From Prescottella agglutinans (GTDB lineage: Bacteria; Actinomycetota; Actinomycetes; Mycobacteriales; Mycobacteriaceae), in assembly GCF_004011865.1 (NCBI RefSeq), contig NZ_RKLP01000001.1:744001-808000 (forward strand): a stretch of DNA of 64,000 bases. Direction: 5' to 3'. Below the pieces are notes generated by a model. That model had not been told where the DNA came from. It did not search any database and was given only the letters and a program-made list of their open reading frames with translations. Made by a program: the position numbers and the translations under genes. Position 1 is the stretch's first letter. Each line of letters starts with the position of its first letter. Positions 47,296 through 57,613 of the stretch are shown piece after piece.

Positions 47296-48165
47296 GTGAC
47301 AACGAATGCAGCGGCGGAGACGGCCGTGACCACCCGCGAGGTCGAGACCTCGCTCGGCACCATCAAGGTGAGCGAGGCCGGCAGCGGCCCGGTCCTGGTG
47401 ATGCTGCACGGCGGCGGCCCGGGCGCGTCGGCGATCGCCAACTACAGCCAGAACCTGCCGGCGCTGACGCCGCACTTCCGCGTCGTGCTGCCGGACCAGC
47501 CGGGCTTCGGCGGCAGCTACCGCCCCTCGGAGGAGGACCTCCAGGAGCGCAGCATCACGCAGATCACCGTGGACGCGCTCATCCAGACCCTCGACGCAAT
47601 GGGCATCGAGGAGTTCCACCTGATGGGCAACAGCCTCGGTGGTGCCGCCGCGATCGCGCTCGCCCTGGCGATCCCGCACCGCGTCACCCGCCTGGTGCTG
47701 ATGGCTCCGGGCGGCGGCTGGCTGCCGTTCGGCCCGACGCCGACCGAGGGCCAGAAGGCGATGTTCCGCTACTACAACGGCGGCGGCCCGACCGTGAAGA
47801 AGATGAAGGACTTCGTCCGCACCATGGTCGCCGATCCCAAGCAGTTCGACGACGCCAACATCCAGGCCCGCTACGAGGCGTCGCTGGACGAGAGCCACAT
47901 CGAGTTCTACCACCGCTACAACGCCGCGTTCGCCCGTCGTCACGGTATGGATCCGCTGTGGCGCGACGCCCACAAGATCAAGGCGCCGACGCTGCTGCTG
48001 TGGGGCACCGACGACCGCACCATCACGTTCGAGGGCTCGCAGCTGATGCTCAAGCAGATCCCGGACGTGCAGCTGCACGCGTTCAGCCGGTGCGGCCACT
48101 GGGTCCAGGTCGAGCGGCAGAAGGAGTTCGAGCGGCTCGTGGTGGATTTCCTGGAGGATCAGTGA
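47296..48165 (+). CDS. meta-cleavage product hydrolase (BphD/MhpC/HsaD type alpha/beta hydrolase)
   Basis: A 289-residue C-C bond hydrolase. The oxyanion motif is LHGGGPGASAIANYSQNL, typical of meta-cleavage hydrolases; the nucleophile elbow is MGNSLGG (Ser), the acid is in GTDDRTI and the His in RCGHWVQVE. It splits the ring-opened product into hydroxypentadienoate, used by the hydratase, and a carboxylic acid. GTG start. The stop overlaps the dehydrogenase start as GTGA. Confidence 0.92.
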   Translation: MTTNAAAETAVTTREVETSLGTIKVSEAGSGPVLVMLHGGGPGASAIANYSQNLPALTPHFRVVLPDQPGFGGSYRPSEEDLQERSITQITVDALIQTLDAMGIEEFHLMGNSLGGAAAIALALAIPHRVTRLVLMAPGGGWLPFGPTPTEGQKAMFRYYNGGGPTVKKMKDFVRTMVADPKQFDDANIQARYEASLDESHIEFYHRYNAAFARRHGMDPLWRDAHKIKAPTLLLWGTDDRTITFEGSQLMLKQIPDVQLHAFSRCGHWVQVERQKEFERLVVDFLEDQ

Positions 48166-48994
48166 CCGGGTGGCTCGAGGGCAATGTCGCCCTCATCACC
48201 GGCGGCGGCTCCGGGCTGGGCCGGGCCGTCGCCGAGCGGTTCCTCGACGAGGGCGCATCGGTCGTCGTCGCGGACCGCGATCCCGCCAAGCTGAGCGAGC
48301 TGCTGGAGGCGGCCGGCGATCGCGCCGACCGCGTCCACACCGTCGAGGCCGACGTCCGGTCCACCGCCGACCAGCATCGTGCGGTCGCCGAGGCGGTCGG
48401 GCGCTTCGGTAAACTCGACACCCTGGTGCCCAATGCCGGCATCTGGGACTACCAGCGCAGCATCACCCGCCTGGACGGCGAGGAACTGTCCGCGGCGTTC
48501 GACGAACTGTTCGCGATCAACGTCAAGGGCTACCTGCTGGCCGTCGAGGCCGCGTGGCGCGAGCTGGTCAAGACCCGGGGCAGCGTCGTGATGACGCTGT
48601 CGAACTCGGCCTTCTACCCGAACGGAGGCGGTCCGCTGTACACCGCGAGCAAGCACGCCTGCCGCGGACTGGTGCTCGAACTTGCCTACGAGCTGGCCCC
48701 GAAGGTGCGCGTCAACGGCGTCGCCGCCGGCGGCATGCGCACCGACCTGCGCGGACCCGAATCGATCGGTCTGGCCGACCGCTCGATCGAGGCGTCGTTC
48801 GCGCGCAGCGCCACGACGGGCGCCAACCCGTTGCTGCCGCTGCACGACGCCAGCGTCGACCCTGCCGACTTCACGGCGCCGTACGTGCTGCTGGCCTCGT
48901 CGGCCAACAGCTCCAACATCACCGGTGCGATCATCCCCGTCGACGGCGGCATCGCCGCCCGCGGGTTCCGCACTGCAGCGGGCGGAGACGATCT

Positions 48995-48998
<4 letters not shown>
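48162..48998 (+). CDS. cis-dihydrodiol dehydrogenase (BphB/HcaB type SDR)
   Basis: A 278-residue short-chain dehydrogenase. NAD binding is by ALITGGGSGLGRAVAERF; VPNAGIWDYQ resembles the BphB signature; catalysis uses Ser and YTASKHA (Tyr, Lys). It re-aromatises the cis-dihydrodiol made by the dioxygenase to a catechol. GTG start overlapping the hydrolase stop; the stop overlaps the CoA ligase start, so the whole segment is translationally chained. Confidence 0.92.
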
Positions 48999-50592
<1,594 letters not shown>

Positions 50593-50596
<4 letters not shown>

Positions 50597-50991
50597 GCAC
50601 GCCGGGCTGGCCGCTGACGTACACCGTCGACGACGGTGGCGCTCCGCACGCGGTCCGCGCACGGTTCGCCGTGCGCGGGCCCCTCGGGAACGCCTACCCC
50701 GCGGGTATCGCCGACCTCGAACTCGACATCGACGGACTGCGCGACGCCCAGGTGCTGCGCGGACTCGGGGCGCGGATCCTGCGCGAGAACCCGGCGTGCC
50801 GACGGATCGTGCTGCCGGTACCGGTCGGCGACCTCGACGCGATCGGCTTCGCCGAGGACGCCGGATTCCGCTACGTCGTCGACGTCGACGTGCCCGGGGA
50901 ACGCGGTGCGATCACCGAACTGTCCCTCCTGGTCCTGGAACCGGGCTGGGTCGCGGACGCGCCGACCGCCGTCGACGACCTGCCCCTCTGA
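50593..50991 (+). CDS. hypothetical protein, possible truncated GNAT-like fold
   Basis: A 132-residue protein translated from an ATG overlapping the CoA ligase stop (ATGA). The middle (GARILRENPACRRIVLPVP, then LDAIGFAEDAGFRYVVDVDV) recalls the C-terminal half of GNAT acetyltransferases, where a helix is followed by GF.xE.AGFR, but the acetyl-CoA loop (Q/RxxGxG/A) is missing. It is last in the Rieske operon, before a strong terminator. If it is degenerate it is no longer an acyltransferase; the function is unknown. Confidence 0.65.
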
Positions 50992-51004
50992 CCGAGCCGG
51001 CCCC

Positions 51005-51042
51005 GAAGGGCGGTCGGATTCACCCGAATCCGACCGCCCTTC
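51005..51042 (+). terminator. terminator of the Rieske operon
   Basis: GAAGGGCGGTCGGATTC and GAATCCGACCGCCCTTC pair perfectly over 17 bp around an ACCC loop, followed by AGTCATTTT. This is a textbook intrinsic terminator, 14 bp after the last operon gene. Confidence 0.92.
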
Positions 51043-51110
51043 AGTCATTTTCGGGGATCGCTGCGGCGCGCCTCCCCCGCACTCGACTCGAGTTCTGGTA
51101 CTTGGTTGAG

Positions 51111-51977
51111 GTGAATGCATCTGCCACGCCGAGCCCATCGGCCCTCATGTCCGCCGCCGCCCGCGCCGCCCACGCGATCGTGGACCCGCCGCCGCATCTG
51201 ATCGTCGACGAGACCGCGCGACGCATCTGCGCGGCCGCCGGCAGCCCGTCGCCGCTCGACTTCCACCTTGCCCACCCCACCGAACCGATCCTCGCCGCGG
51301 CCCGCGTGTCGGCCGCCGCCCGCAGCGCCTACGCCGAGCAACTGCTGCGCTCCTCGGGCCTCCGCCAGTTCGTCGTCCTGGGCGCGGGCCTCGACACCGC
51401 CGCATCGCGCGCACCGGGATCGTGCGCCGTGTGGCACGTCGACCTCCCCGGGGTGCTCGCGTGGCGCGGGTCGCTGCTCGACGGGGCCGGTGTCCCGGAC
51501 CGCGGTGTGCCGGTGCCGGTCGACCTCGCCGTCGCCGACCCGGTTCCCGCACTCGTGCGCGCGGGCCTTCGAGCCGACGAGCCCGTCTTCGTGTCCTGGC
51601 TCGGGGTGTCGATGTATCTCGACGCCGACGGGGTGCGGCGCACCTTCGAATCCCTGGGTGCACTCGCACCGGGGTCCGAGTTGGTGTTCGACCACATCGT
51701 TCCCCCGGCCGACCGCGACGACGCCGGCGCCGACTACGCCCGGGCCGTGTCCGCCGCGGTCGGCGCGCAGGGCGAACCGTGGCGGTACACGCCTCCGCTC
51801 TCCGAACTGGAGGGTCGACTGGACGCGACCGGATGGTCGACGGTCGCGTCCGTGCGTGAATCCGACTCCGCCCCTGCGGGATTCTGGGCACGGTCGGTCG
51901 CACTGCGGCCCATGGAGTTGGTCCGCTTCACCCACGCCAGGCTGTCGCCGCCGCCGCGCACCGGACGAGACGGATAG
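51111..51977 (+). CDS. class I SAM-dependent methyltransferase (LCM/PF04072-like)
   Basis: A 288-residue protein of the actinobacterial leucine-carboxyl-methyltransferase-like family. SALMSAAARAAHAIVD and HLIVDETARRI form the family N-terminus, VVLGAGLDTAASR is SAM motif I, HVDLPGVLAWR motif II and VSWLGVSMYLD follows. It transfers methyl groups, with polyketide- or phenol-like acceptors in other members. GTG start at 51111 is chosen to retain the family N-terminus; an ATG at 51147 is possible. It begins about 70 bp after the Rieske operon terminator. Confidence 0.8.
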   Translation: MNASATPSPSALMSAAARAAHAIVDPPPHLIVDETARRICAAAGSPSPLDFHLAHPTEPILAAARVSAAARSAYAEQLLRSSGLRQFVVLGAGLDTAASRAPGSCAVWHVDLPGVLAWRGSLLDGAGVPDRGVPVPVDLAVADPVPALVRAGLRADEPVFVSWLGVSMYLDADGVRRTFESLGALAPGSELVFDHIVPPADRDDAGADYARAVSAAVGAQGEPWRYTPPLSELEGRLDATGWSTVASVRESDSAPAGFWARSVALRPMELVRFTHARLSPPPRTGRDG

Positions 51978-52015
51978 GCTCGCGGCGTCCGGTTCGACGA
52001 CACGTGGGGGATCCG

Positions 52016-53020
52016 ATGAGGCGTGCGGTCACACTTCGGCGGGCGGCGGCGGTCGTCGCCGGTGCCGGGATCGCGGCGGGGCTCGCCGCGTTGGTCGCGT
52101 TCGGCTCCGGGGCCACCAGCAACGTGGTCATCGTGGCGGCCTCGTTCGCTCCGCTGCTGCTGGTCGGGACAGTGGTCGGCGCGATCGCCGCCGCCGCGGC
52201 TCGACAGTGGGTGCTGCTCGGGGTCTCGGCGGTCGTCCTGGCGCTGGGTGCGTGGGCGTTGGGGCCGCTGTGGGTGGGCGGCGCCGCGGGCGAGCACGCC
52301 CCACCGACGGGCCCGGCGATCCGGGTGATGCAGTCCAACATCATGGTGGGATCGGCGGACCCGGCGGAGCTGGTGCGGTCGGTCCGCGAGCGGGATGTCG
52401 ACGTGCTCACGATCCAGGAGCTGACCGAGCCGTCGGTGGAGGCGTTGCGGGCGGCAGGGCTCGAGGAGGTCCTGCCGCACACCTTCCTGGCGCCGCACGT
52501 GACCGGTGGCGGCGGCGCCGGGATCTACAGCCGGTTGCCGCTGTCGAACGGCCGCAAGGTGGACGGGATGGCGCTGACGAATCTGGTTGCCGAGGTCGAT
52601 GCCGGACTGACCGAACCGGTGGTGGTGTTCGACGTGCACCCCGTGCCCGCGTACATCGCGCCGGCCACCGACTGGATCGAGGATTTCGATCGACTGCGGG
52701 ACGCGATGGACGAGGCCGCGGTGCACGAGAACGTGATCGTCAGCGGGGACTTCAATGCCACCTACGCGCACCGCAAGTTCCGGGATCTCCGCCACGGCGG
52801 CTACGTCGACGCCGCGGACCAACTGGGCGCCGGCATCCTGCCGACGTACCCGACCGACAAGAGCTACCCCGCGGTCGTCGGGATCGACCACATCCTCACC
52901 AAGGGCGCGCAGGCGACGTCGCTCGAACGCATCGACGTCGTCGGCTCGGATCACCACGGACTCGTCGCCGACGTGCAACTGAGTGCGCCTCAGAACGGCG
53001 GCGGATCGCCGTCGCAGTGA
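52016..53020 (+). CDS. membrane-anchored endonuclease/exonuclease/phosphatase-family protein
   Basis: A 334-residue protein. The N-terminus has three hydrophobic helices (about residues 9-95), followed by an EEP catalytic domain: VMQSNIMVG (Asn), IQELTE (metal-binding Glu), VFDVHPVP (His), VSGDFNAT (Asp-x-Asn) and a terminal SDHHGLVADV (Asp-His). The active site faces outward if the topology is odd. Such proteins cleave phosphodiesters of nucleic acids or lipids; the substrate is unknown. The ATG at 52016 follows GGGGGAT. It is convergent with the next gene. Confidence 0.82.
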   Translation: MRRAVTLRRAAAVVAGAGIAAGLAALVAFGSGATSNVVIVAASFAPLLLVGTVVGAIAAAAARQWVLLGVSAVVLALGAWALGPLWVGGAAGEHAPPTGPAIRVMQSNIMVGSADPAELVRSVRERDVDVLTIQELTEPSVEALRAAGLEEVLPHTFLAPHVTGGGGAGIYSRLPLSNGRKVDGMALTNLVAEVDAGLTEPVVVFDVHPVPAYIAPATDWIEDFDRLRDAMDEAAVHENVIVSGDFNATYAHRKFRDLRHGGYVDAADQLGAGILPTYPTDKSYPAVVGIDHILTKGAQATSLERIDVVGSDHHGLVADVQLSAPQNGGGSPSQ

Positions 53021-53030
53021 GGGGCGCTCA

Positions 53031-53792
53031 TCACCAGACCCGCATGCCCCCGTCGACGACGAGGTCGACGCCGGTCACGTACGAGCTCTCATCGGACGCG
53101 AGGAAGAGCGCGACGTTTGCGACCTCCTCGGGCCGACCGAACCGACCCAGCAGCGTCCGGCCGAGCATGGCCCTGGTCCACTCGGCGTCCGCCAACTGCG
53201 CCTCGGTGGCCTTGCTCTCGATCAGGCCGGGCGAGATCGAGTTGACGCGGATCCCGTGCTCGCTGCCCTCCAGAGCAAGTTGGCGGGTCATGCCGATGAC
53301 CGCCGATTTGTTCGCGGTGTGTGACAGGGACGGGATCTGCTTGAAGCTGAGCGAGGCGTTGAGCGAGGCCATGTTCACCACCACTCCGTGGCTGGCCTTC
53401 AGCCAGGGCCAGGCGGCGCGAGTGAGGTAGAAGACCAGGTCGACCTCGTCCCGACGCGCGCCGGCCCAGTCGGCGTCGCTGATGTCTTCGAGGCGGTCGA
53501 AGTAGGCCCGACCGGCGAGGTTGAACAGCACATCGATCCTCCCGAACCGGTCCGTCGCGAACTCGACCAGCCGCGCGCATTCGGCCGGATCACTCAGCCG
53601 GCACGGCTGCAGCGACACCATCTCGCCACCGACGGCGCGCACCAGTTCGGCGGTCTCCTCCGCCTCTGCGACGGCCACGTCGCATCCGACGATCAGTGCT
53701 CCCTCCCGGGCGAACACCCGGGCGGTGGCGCACCCCATGGCTCCCCCCGTGCCGGTGATCACGCAGATCTTTCCCGCAAGCCGACCCGACAT
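53031..53792 (-). CDS. SDR-family protein with the catalytic Tyr replaced by His
   Basis: A 253-residue classical SDR. The NAD(P) site is VITGTGGAMGCATARVFA, with NLAGRAYFD in place of NNAG. At the active site the usual Tyr-x-x-x-Lys reads His158-Thr-Ala-Asn-Lys162 (codon CAC); Ser is present in MASLNASLS. The C-terminus YVTGVDLVVDGGM is standard. Loss of the proton-donor Tyr suggests weak or altered activity. It is last in the minus-strand operon after the hydrolase (172 bp gap) and the MhpB-type dioxygenase. Confidence 0.85.
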   Translation of the reverse strand: MSGRLAGKICVITGTGGAMGCATARVFAREGALIVGCDVAVAEAEETAELVRAVGGEMVSLQPCRLSDPAECARLVEFATDRFGRIDVLFNLAGRAYFDRLEDISDADWAGARRDEVDLVFYLTRAAWPWLKASHGVVVNMASLNASLSFKQIPSLSHTANKSAVIGMTRQLALEGSEHGIRVNSISPGLIESKATEAQLADAEWTRAMLGRTLLGRFGRPEEVANVALFLASDESSYVTGVDLVVDGGMRVW

Positions 53793-53964
53793 CTCAGTGG
53801 CCTTCCTCGACGATGGCGAGCATTCGGCGGTTGTCGAGTTGGCAGATCCGCTCGCCGCGCTCGCCGACCTGCCCCGCAGTCGATCGACGCCGATCCGTTC
53901 TCCATGTAACCCCCGAGGCCCTGCGCCCCGCCAGGCCAAGGTCCGTCCGAACCGTCACTCGACG

Positions 53965-54783
53965 TCAGGCGACATCGTTGCAATCCACGACTCGCTCGAG
54001 GTGCGTGCGCACCGCCCGCGCCACCACGTCCGGGCCCTCCAGCATCGGGATGTGCCCGACACCCGACAGCACGATCTCCTCGACGCTCCCGGGCAGTTCG
54101 TCGAAGAATCGCTGGATGCACGTGTCCCGGGTCAGGAACGTGTCGAACTCCCCCAGGATCAGCGAGGTCGGCGCGGTGACGCGGTCGAGTCCGGTGAGAG
54201 GCCCGTCGCGCAGGAACGCGAGCAGGATCGGCAGGTACACGGTGCAGTGCGACACCGCCCGGATGACGTTCGTGGCGTCGTCGGGGTCGACCCGGGACGT
54301 GTCGTGGCTACAGTTCGCGATGACGGGTCGTTGGAAGAACCGATTCGACGCGGCACGGTCACCGAGCACCCGGGCGAGCGCCATGAGCGGGTACTGCGCC
54401 ACGAACCCGAAGCCGGTCCGGAACTCGGTGCGAGAGAACCGCTTCCAACCACCTCCCGGGTTGACCCCCGCTATGGAACGGGCACGGCCCCGACGCGCCA
54501 GTTCGAACGCGACCTGGCCGCCCAGCGAGTTCCCGACGACATGGCAGGTGTCCCATCCGATCTCGTCGAGTTCCCGTTCAATGCCGTCGGTGATTCCGCC
54601 GATCCCCAGATCGCGCCACCGCAGTCGCGGCCCGCCCCAGTGCCCGGGCATCGTGAGCGCGAGGACGTCGTAGTCGGACGCCAGATCGTCGACCACGCGA
54701 TGCCACACGTGGTGTGACAGCGTGAAGCCGTGCAACAACAGCACGGGCTCACCGGATCCCCCGCGATACGCCGACGTCACCAT
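53965..54783 (-). CDS. alpha/beta hydrolase of the MhpB operon
   Basis: A 272-residue hydrolase. The oxyanion segment is LLLHGFTLSHHVWHR, the nucleophile elbow GNSLGG, the acid in LGEFDTFL and the His in VGHIPMLEG. It is less like meta-cleavage hydrolases than the protein at 47296, because it lacks the GGGPGA turn, but could serve the same step on another compound. The ATG at 54783 has a strong GGGGGAGGAG ribosome binding site. It lies 104 bp downstream of the ring-cleavage dioxygenase, with a hairpin in between. Confidence 0.87.
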   Translation of the reverse strand: MVTSAYRGGSGEPVLLLHGFTLSHHVWHRVVDDLASDYDVLALTMPGHWGGPRLRWRDLGIGGITDGIERELDEIGWDTCHVVGNSLGGQVAFELARRGRARSIAGVNPGGGWKRFSRTEFRTGFGFVAQYPLMALARVLGDRAASNRFFQRPVIANCSHDTSRVDPDDATNVIRAVSHCTVYLPILLAFLRDGPLTGLDRVTAPTSLILGEFDTFLTRDTCIQRFFDELPGSVEEIVLSGVGHIPMLEGPDVVARAVRTHLERVVDCNDVA

Positions 54784-54839
54784 GTCGTCTCCTCCCCCGA
54801 GGCGTCCTTCATGGGTAGCACCCGGGTCCCGGAACGACA

Positions 54840-54872
54840 AGGGCCGGGCGCTCCCGACGAACGCCCGGCCCT
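54840..54872 (-). terminator. hairpin after the MhpB-type gene
   Basis: AGGGCCGGGCG and CGCCCGGCCCT pair over 11 bp with an 11-base loop, 15 bp past the dioxygenase stop. It may reduce rather than abolish transcription into the hydrolase gene. Confidence 0.65.
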
Positions 54873-54887
54873 GCACGGAAGTACGTG

Positions 54888-55820
54888 CTACTTCGCGGTG
54901 GTCACCGCGAAGCCGGCCACCCACTCGGGGATGGCGCGGTAGTAGCGCGACTGCAGTTCGTACGCGCCGGATGCCGCGAGCGCGGCGTAGGCCGCGATCC
55001 AGGTGCGGACCTCGTGCGACGATCCGCCGCCGTGCTCCTCGAAGAACTCGTTGCTCCAGCCGTCGAACTGCTCGAGGTCACCGGACGCGACGATGTCGAG
55101 AACGTCGTTGTCCCACTCGGGATTCAGCGGCCTGCGGGTGGACGTGCCGGCCGCCAGGTCGATTCCGGACTGCACGACGCGCTGCTCACCGCGGGCACGC
55201 TGCTCGGGGGTGGGCGGATTGCCGAGGATCAGGGCCTCGGCGACGCGCGGCGGGGCGCCCGCGAGGATCGGCACCGGCGGGTCGTGCGACAGGCCGCCGG
55301 ACGCCAGGAACAGCACCCGCTTGTCGAGCAGCGCCGCCGCCTCGCCGAGCGCCTTGCCGAACTGGCGGATGCGGCGTACCGGGCCGAGCGGAGCCGCGAC
55401 ACCATTGATGAACACCGGCACGACCGGGACCGACCGGATGCCGCCGAACAGCATCTCCAGCGGCTGCACGAAGCCGTGGTCGACCACCATGCGGGCCGAG
55501 ATCGTCAGGTCGATGTCCCGCTCGAGCACACCCTCGGCGATCCGGTTGGCCGACTCCGCGTCGACGAGGATCTCGCCCTCCGCGGAACCGAAGTCGCCCA
55601 CCGCGATCGCGCCGGTGGCGATCGCGAACGGGGGCATCTTCTCGTAGAAGAAGCCGTTGTAGTGGTCGGGCGCGAACAGCACGACGACCTCGGGATCGAA
55701 CTCCTCGATGAACTTCCGCGCCCCGGCAACGGCGTGATCGACCTCGTCGAGCACCTGCTGAGCGGGATCGTTGAGCCCGATCAGCGGTGAGTGGGACAGC
55801 GCAACCAGCGCGACTGGCAT
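54888..55820 (-). CDS. mhpB: class III extradiol ring-cleavage dioxygenase, MhpB type
   Basis: A 310-residue LigB-superfamily enzyme resembling 2,3-dihydroxyphenylpropionate 1,2-dioxygenase (family length ~314). The N-terminus VALVALSHSPLIGLND carries an Fe(II)-binding His, FAPDHYNGFFY a second, then MVVDHGFVQPLEML and LASGGLSHDPPVP the catalytic His and Glu region. It opens 3-alkylcatechols at the meta position. The Rieske operon lacks such an enzyme, so this gene may supply it. It follows the IclR gene by 65 bp. Confidence 0.92.
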   Translation of the reverse strand: MPVALVALSHSPLIGLNDPAQQVLDEVDHAVAGARKFIEEFDPEVVVLFAPDHYNGFFYEKMPPFAIATGAIAVGDFGSAEGEILVDAESANRIAEGVLERDIDLTISARMVVDHGFVQPLEMLFGGIRSVPVVPVFINGVAAPLGPVRRIRQFGKALGEAAALLDKRVLFLASGGLSHDPPVPILAGAPPRVAEALILGNPPTPEQRARGEQRVVQSGIDLAAGTSTRRPLNPEWDNDVLDIVASGDLEQFDGWSNEFFEEHGGGSSHEVRTWIAAYAALAASGAYELQSRYYRAIPEWVAGFAVTTAK

Positions 55821-55885
55821 GAACGGCTCCTTCGGCCTGAATCAGATTCCGGGACAGGTTCTTCCCGAACGTTGTGTGACGGCGC

Positions 55886-56770
55886 CTACGACGCGAGTGC
55901 GACCTGCGACGCGGACAGCGCCCGCGACGCGGCCAGGCACACCCGACGCAGCGCGGGTTCCGCACTCGCGGGCGAGTAGCGGGAGGCCTGACCCGAGACC
56001 GAGAACGCCGCGATCGGCCGCGACCCGGCGCCCGTCACGACACCCCCGACGCACACGAGCCCCTCGCGGGTCTCCTCGCGGTCGAAGGCGACACCCGTCC
56101 TGCGCACCTGGGACAGCTCGACCCGCAACTGACCGATGTCGGTGATCGTGTGCGTCGTCCGGGAGGCCAGCTGCGAGCCGATGAGCGCCTCGGCGTCCTG
56201 ACCGGAGTACGCGAGCAGCGCCTTGCCCACCGCGGTGCAGTGCGCCGGCGCGCGCCCGCCGACGCGGGACGGCGACGCGACGGACCGGTGACCGTAGAGC
56301 TTGTTGATGTAGAGGATGTCCGCGCCGTGCAGCACCGCGAGATGCACCGTCTGACGGGTGGCCTCGTACAGGTCGGCCAGGAACGGGGTGAGGACGTCGC
56401 GGACGACGGAGTGCTGTGGCGCGTATACCCGGCCGCCGAGGTTGTGGAGCTCGGCACCGAGCCGGTAGTCGCTGCCGACCCGCTCGACGGCGTGGTTGCG
56501 CTCGAGCATGCCGAGGATCCGGAAGGCCGTCGACTTGCTCAGCCCGGACCGCCGGGCGAGTTCGCTCACGCCGACCCCGGAATACGCTTCCTGGCCGAAG
56601 CTGGTGAGCAGGCTCATCGCCTTGTCGACGGCGGCGCGGCCGTCCCGTCCCGAGCTCGACTGCGACAGATCGGTCAGCTCCTGCACGCCCATGACCCCTA
56701 CCACTTCACTCTGCGAATCGGACATCTCCGGCGCGACCCGGCGCCGCATCCGAGTGTGCCCACCTGCCAT
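55886..56770 (-). CDS. IclR-family transcriptional regulator
   Basis: A regulator of up to 294 residues. The winged HTH is VDKAMSLLTSFGQEAYSGVGVSELARRSGLSKSTAFRILGML, followed by the IclR effector domain (LYINKLYGHRSVASPSRVGGRAPAHCTAVGKALLAY and FDREETREGLVCVGGVV). It is first in the mhpB-hydrolase-SDR operon and so probably controls it, perhaps with an aromatic effector. The start is uncertain: ATG at 56770, 56725 or 56692 are in frame and none has a good ribosome binding site. Confidence 0.88.
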   Translation of the reverse strand: MAGGHTRMRRRVAPEMSDSQSEVVGVMGVQELTDLSQSSSGRDGRAAVDKAMSLLTSFGQEAYSGVGVSELARRSGLSKSTAFRILGMLERNHAVERVGSDYRLGAELHNLGGRVYAPQHSVVRDVLTPFLADLYEATRQTVHLAVLHGADILYINKLYGHRSVASPSRVGGRAPAHCTAVGKALLAYSGQDAEALIGSQLASRTTHTITDIGQLRVELSQVRRTGVAFDREETREGLVCVGGVVTGAGSRPIAAFSVSGQASRYSPASAEPALRRVCLAASRALSASQVALAS

Positions 56771-56776
56771 TTGTAT

Positions 56777-56788
56777 GTCAAGATTGAC
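56777..56788. promoter_or_regulatory. short palindrome in the IclR/XRE divergent region
   Basis: GTCAA-GA-TTGAC is a perfect 5-bp inverted repeat in an AT-rich 130-bp gap between the IclR gene and the XRE-cupin gene. It overlaps a TTGACA/TTGACG-like -35 on each strand and may be an operator for either regulator. Confidence 0.4.
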
Positions 56789-56900
56789 GATAGTGATACT
56801 AAAAGTGACACCTGGTTCGGCTCCGCTTTAATCGGTTGGAGCATTCAGCTCATTGGAAGGAGCCGCGCGGCACCGTGCACGCCCGTCGAGAGGAGGACCC

Positions 56901-57497
56901 GTGGACAGCAACGGCCTGATAGCGCGCAACGTTCAGCGCTTCCGCAACGAACGCCAGATGAGCATGGGCGACCTGGCCAAGCGCGCGAATCTGTCGAAGC
57001 AGACCCTCTCGAAGATCGAGCAGGGTGTAGGCAATCCCACAGTCGAAACCATTGACGCGATCGCCGAGGCGCTGGACGTCCCGCTGCGACGCCTCGTCAC
57101 CGAGTGGGGCACCCGCGTGTTCGTCGTCCGCGCCGCAGAAGGCGCGTGGAACGACAAGCCGGGAACCGGGTCCACCAAGGTCCTCGACCAGATCTACGGC
57201 TCCGGTTACGTGCGCACCAGCCTGACCCGGCTCCGGAACGCCGGGACCGACGACATCGACGCGCTGGTTCGACCGCCCGACTCCGCCGGAACCCTCATCC
57301 ATGCGTACGTCATCAGCGGCAAGGTGCGGGTCGGGCCGGCCAACGAACTCACCGACCTCGGCACCGGCGACTTCGTGCAGTTCCCCAGCGACGTGCCGTG
57401 GGTGCTCACGTCGCTCACCGCCGACGCGACCGTCCACGTCGTCACGACGATGCCGCAGGTCCCGCAGTTCGGGCCGATCGGCGACGAGAACGCCTGA
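56901..57497 (+). CDS. XRE-cupin transcriptional regulator
   Basis: A 198-residue regulator. The N-terminal HTH (ARNVQRFRNERQMSMGDLAKRANLSKQTLSKIE) is a Cro/C1 type, and the C-terminal half is a cupin (HAYVISGKVRVGPANELTDLGTGDFVQFPSDVPWVL) that binds a small ligand. The GTG start has a GAGGAGG ribosome binding site. It leads the P450-fusion cluster or regulates it, with a second regulator (IclR) 116 bp downstream. Confidence 0.88.
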   Translation: MDSNGLIARNVQRFRNERQMSMGDLAKRANLSKQTLSKIEQGVGNPTVETIDAIAEALDVPLRRLVTEWGTRVFVVRAAEGAWNDKPGTGSTKVLDQIYGSGYVRTSLTRLRNAGTDDIDALVRPPDSAGTLIHAYVISGKVRVGPANELTDLGTGDFVQFPSDVPWVLTSLTADATVHVVTTMPQVPQFGPIGDENA

Positions 57498-57613
57498 GCA
57501 GCGGGACCGACACAGGCGATCTCGCCGACCCCGCCGCCGCGATGTGGTGACGATCGGCCCTGTGGAGCAGGATCTGACCACGAAGGGGCTCGAGAGTCGG
57601 AAGGCGGTTCGAC

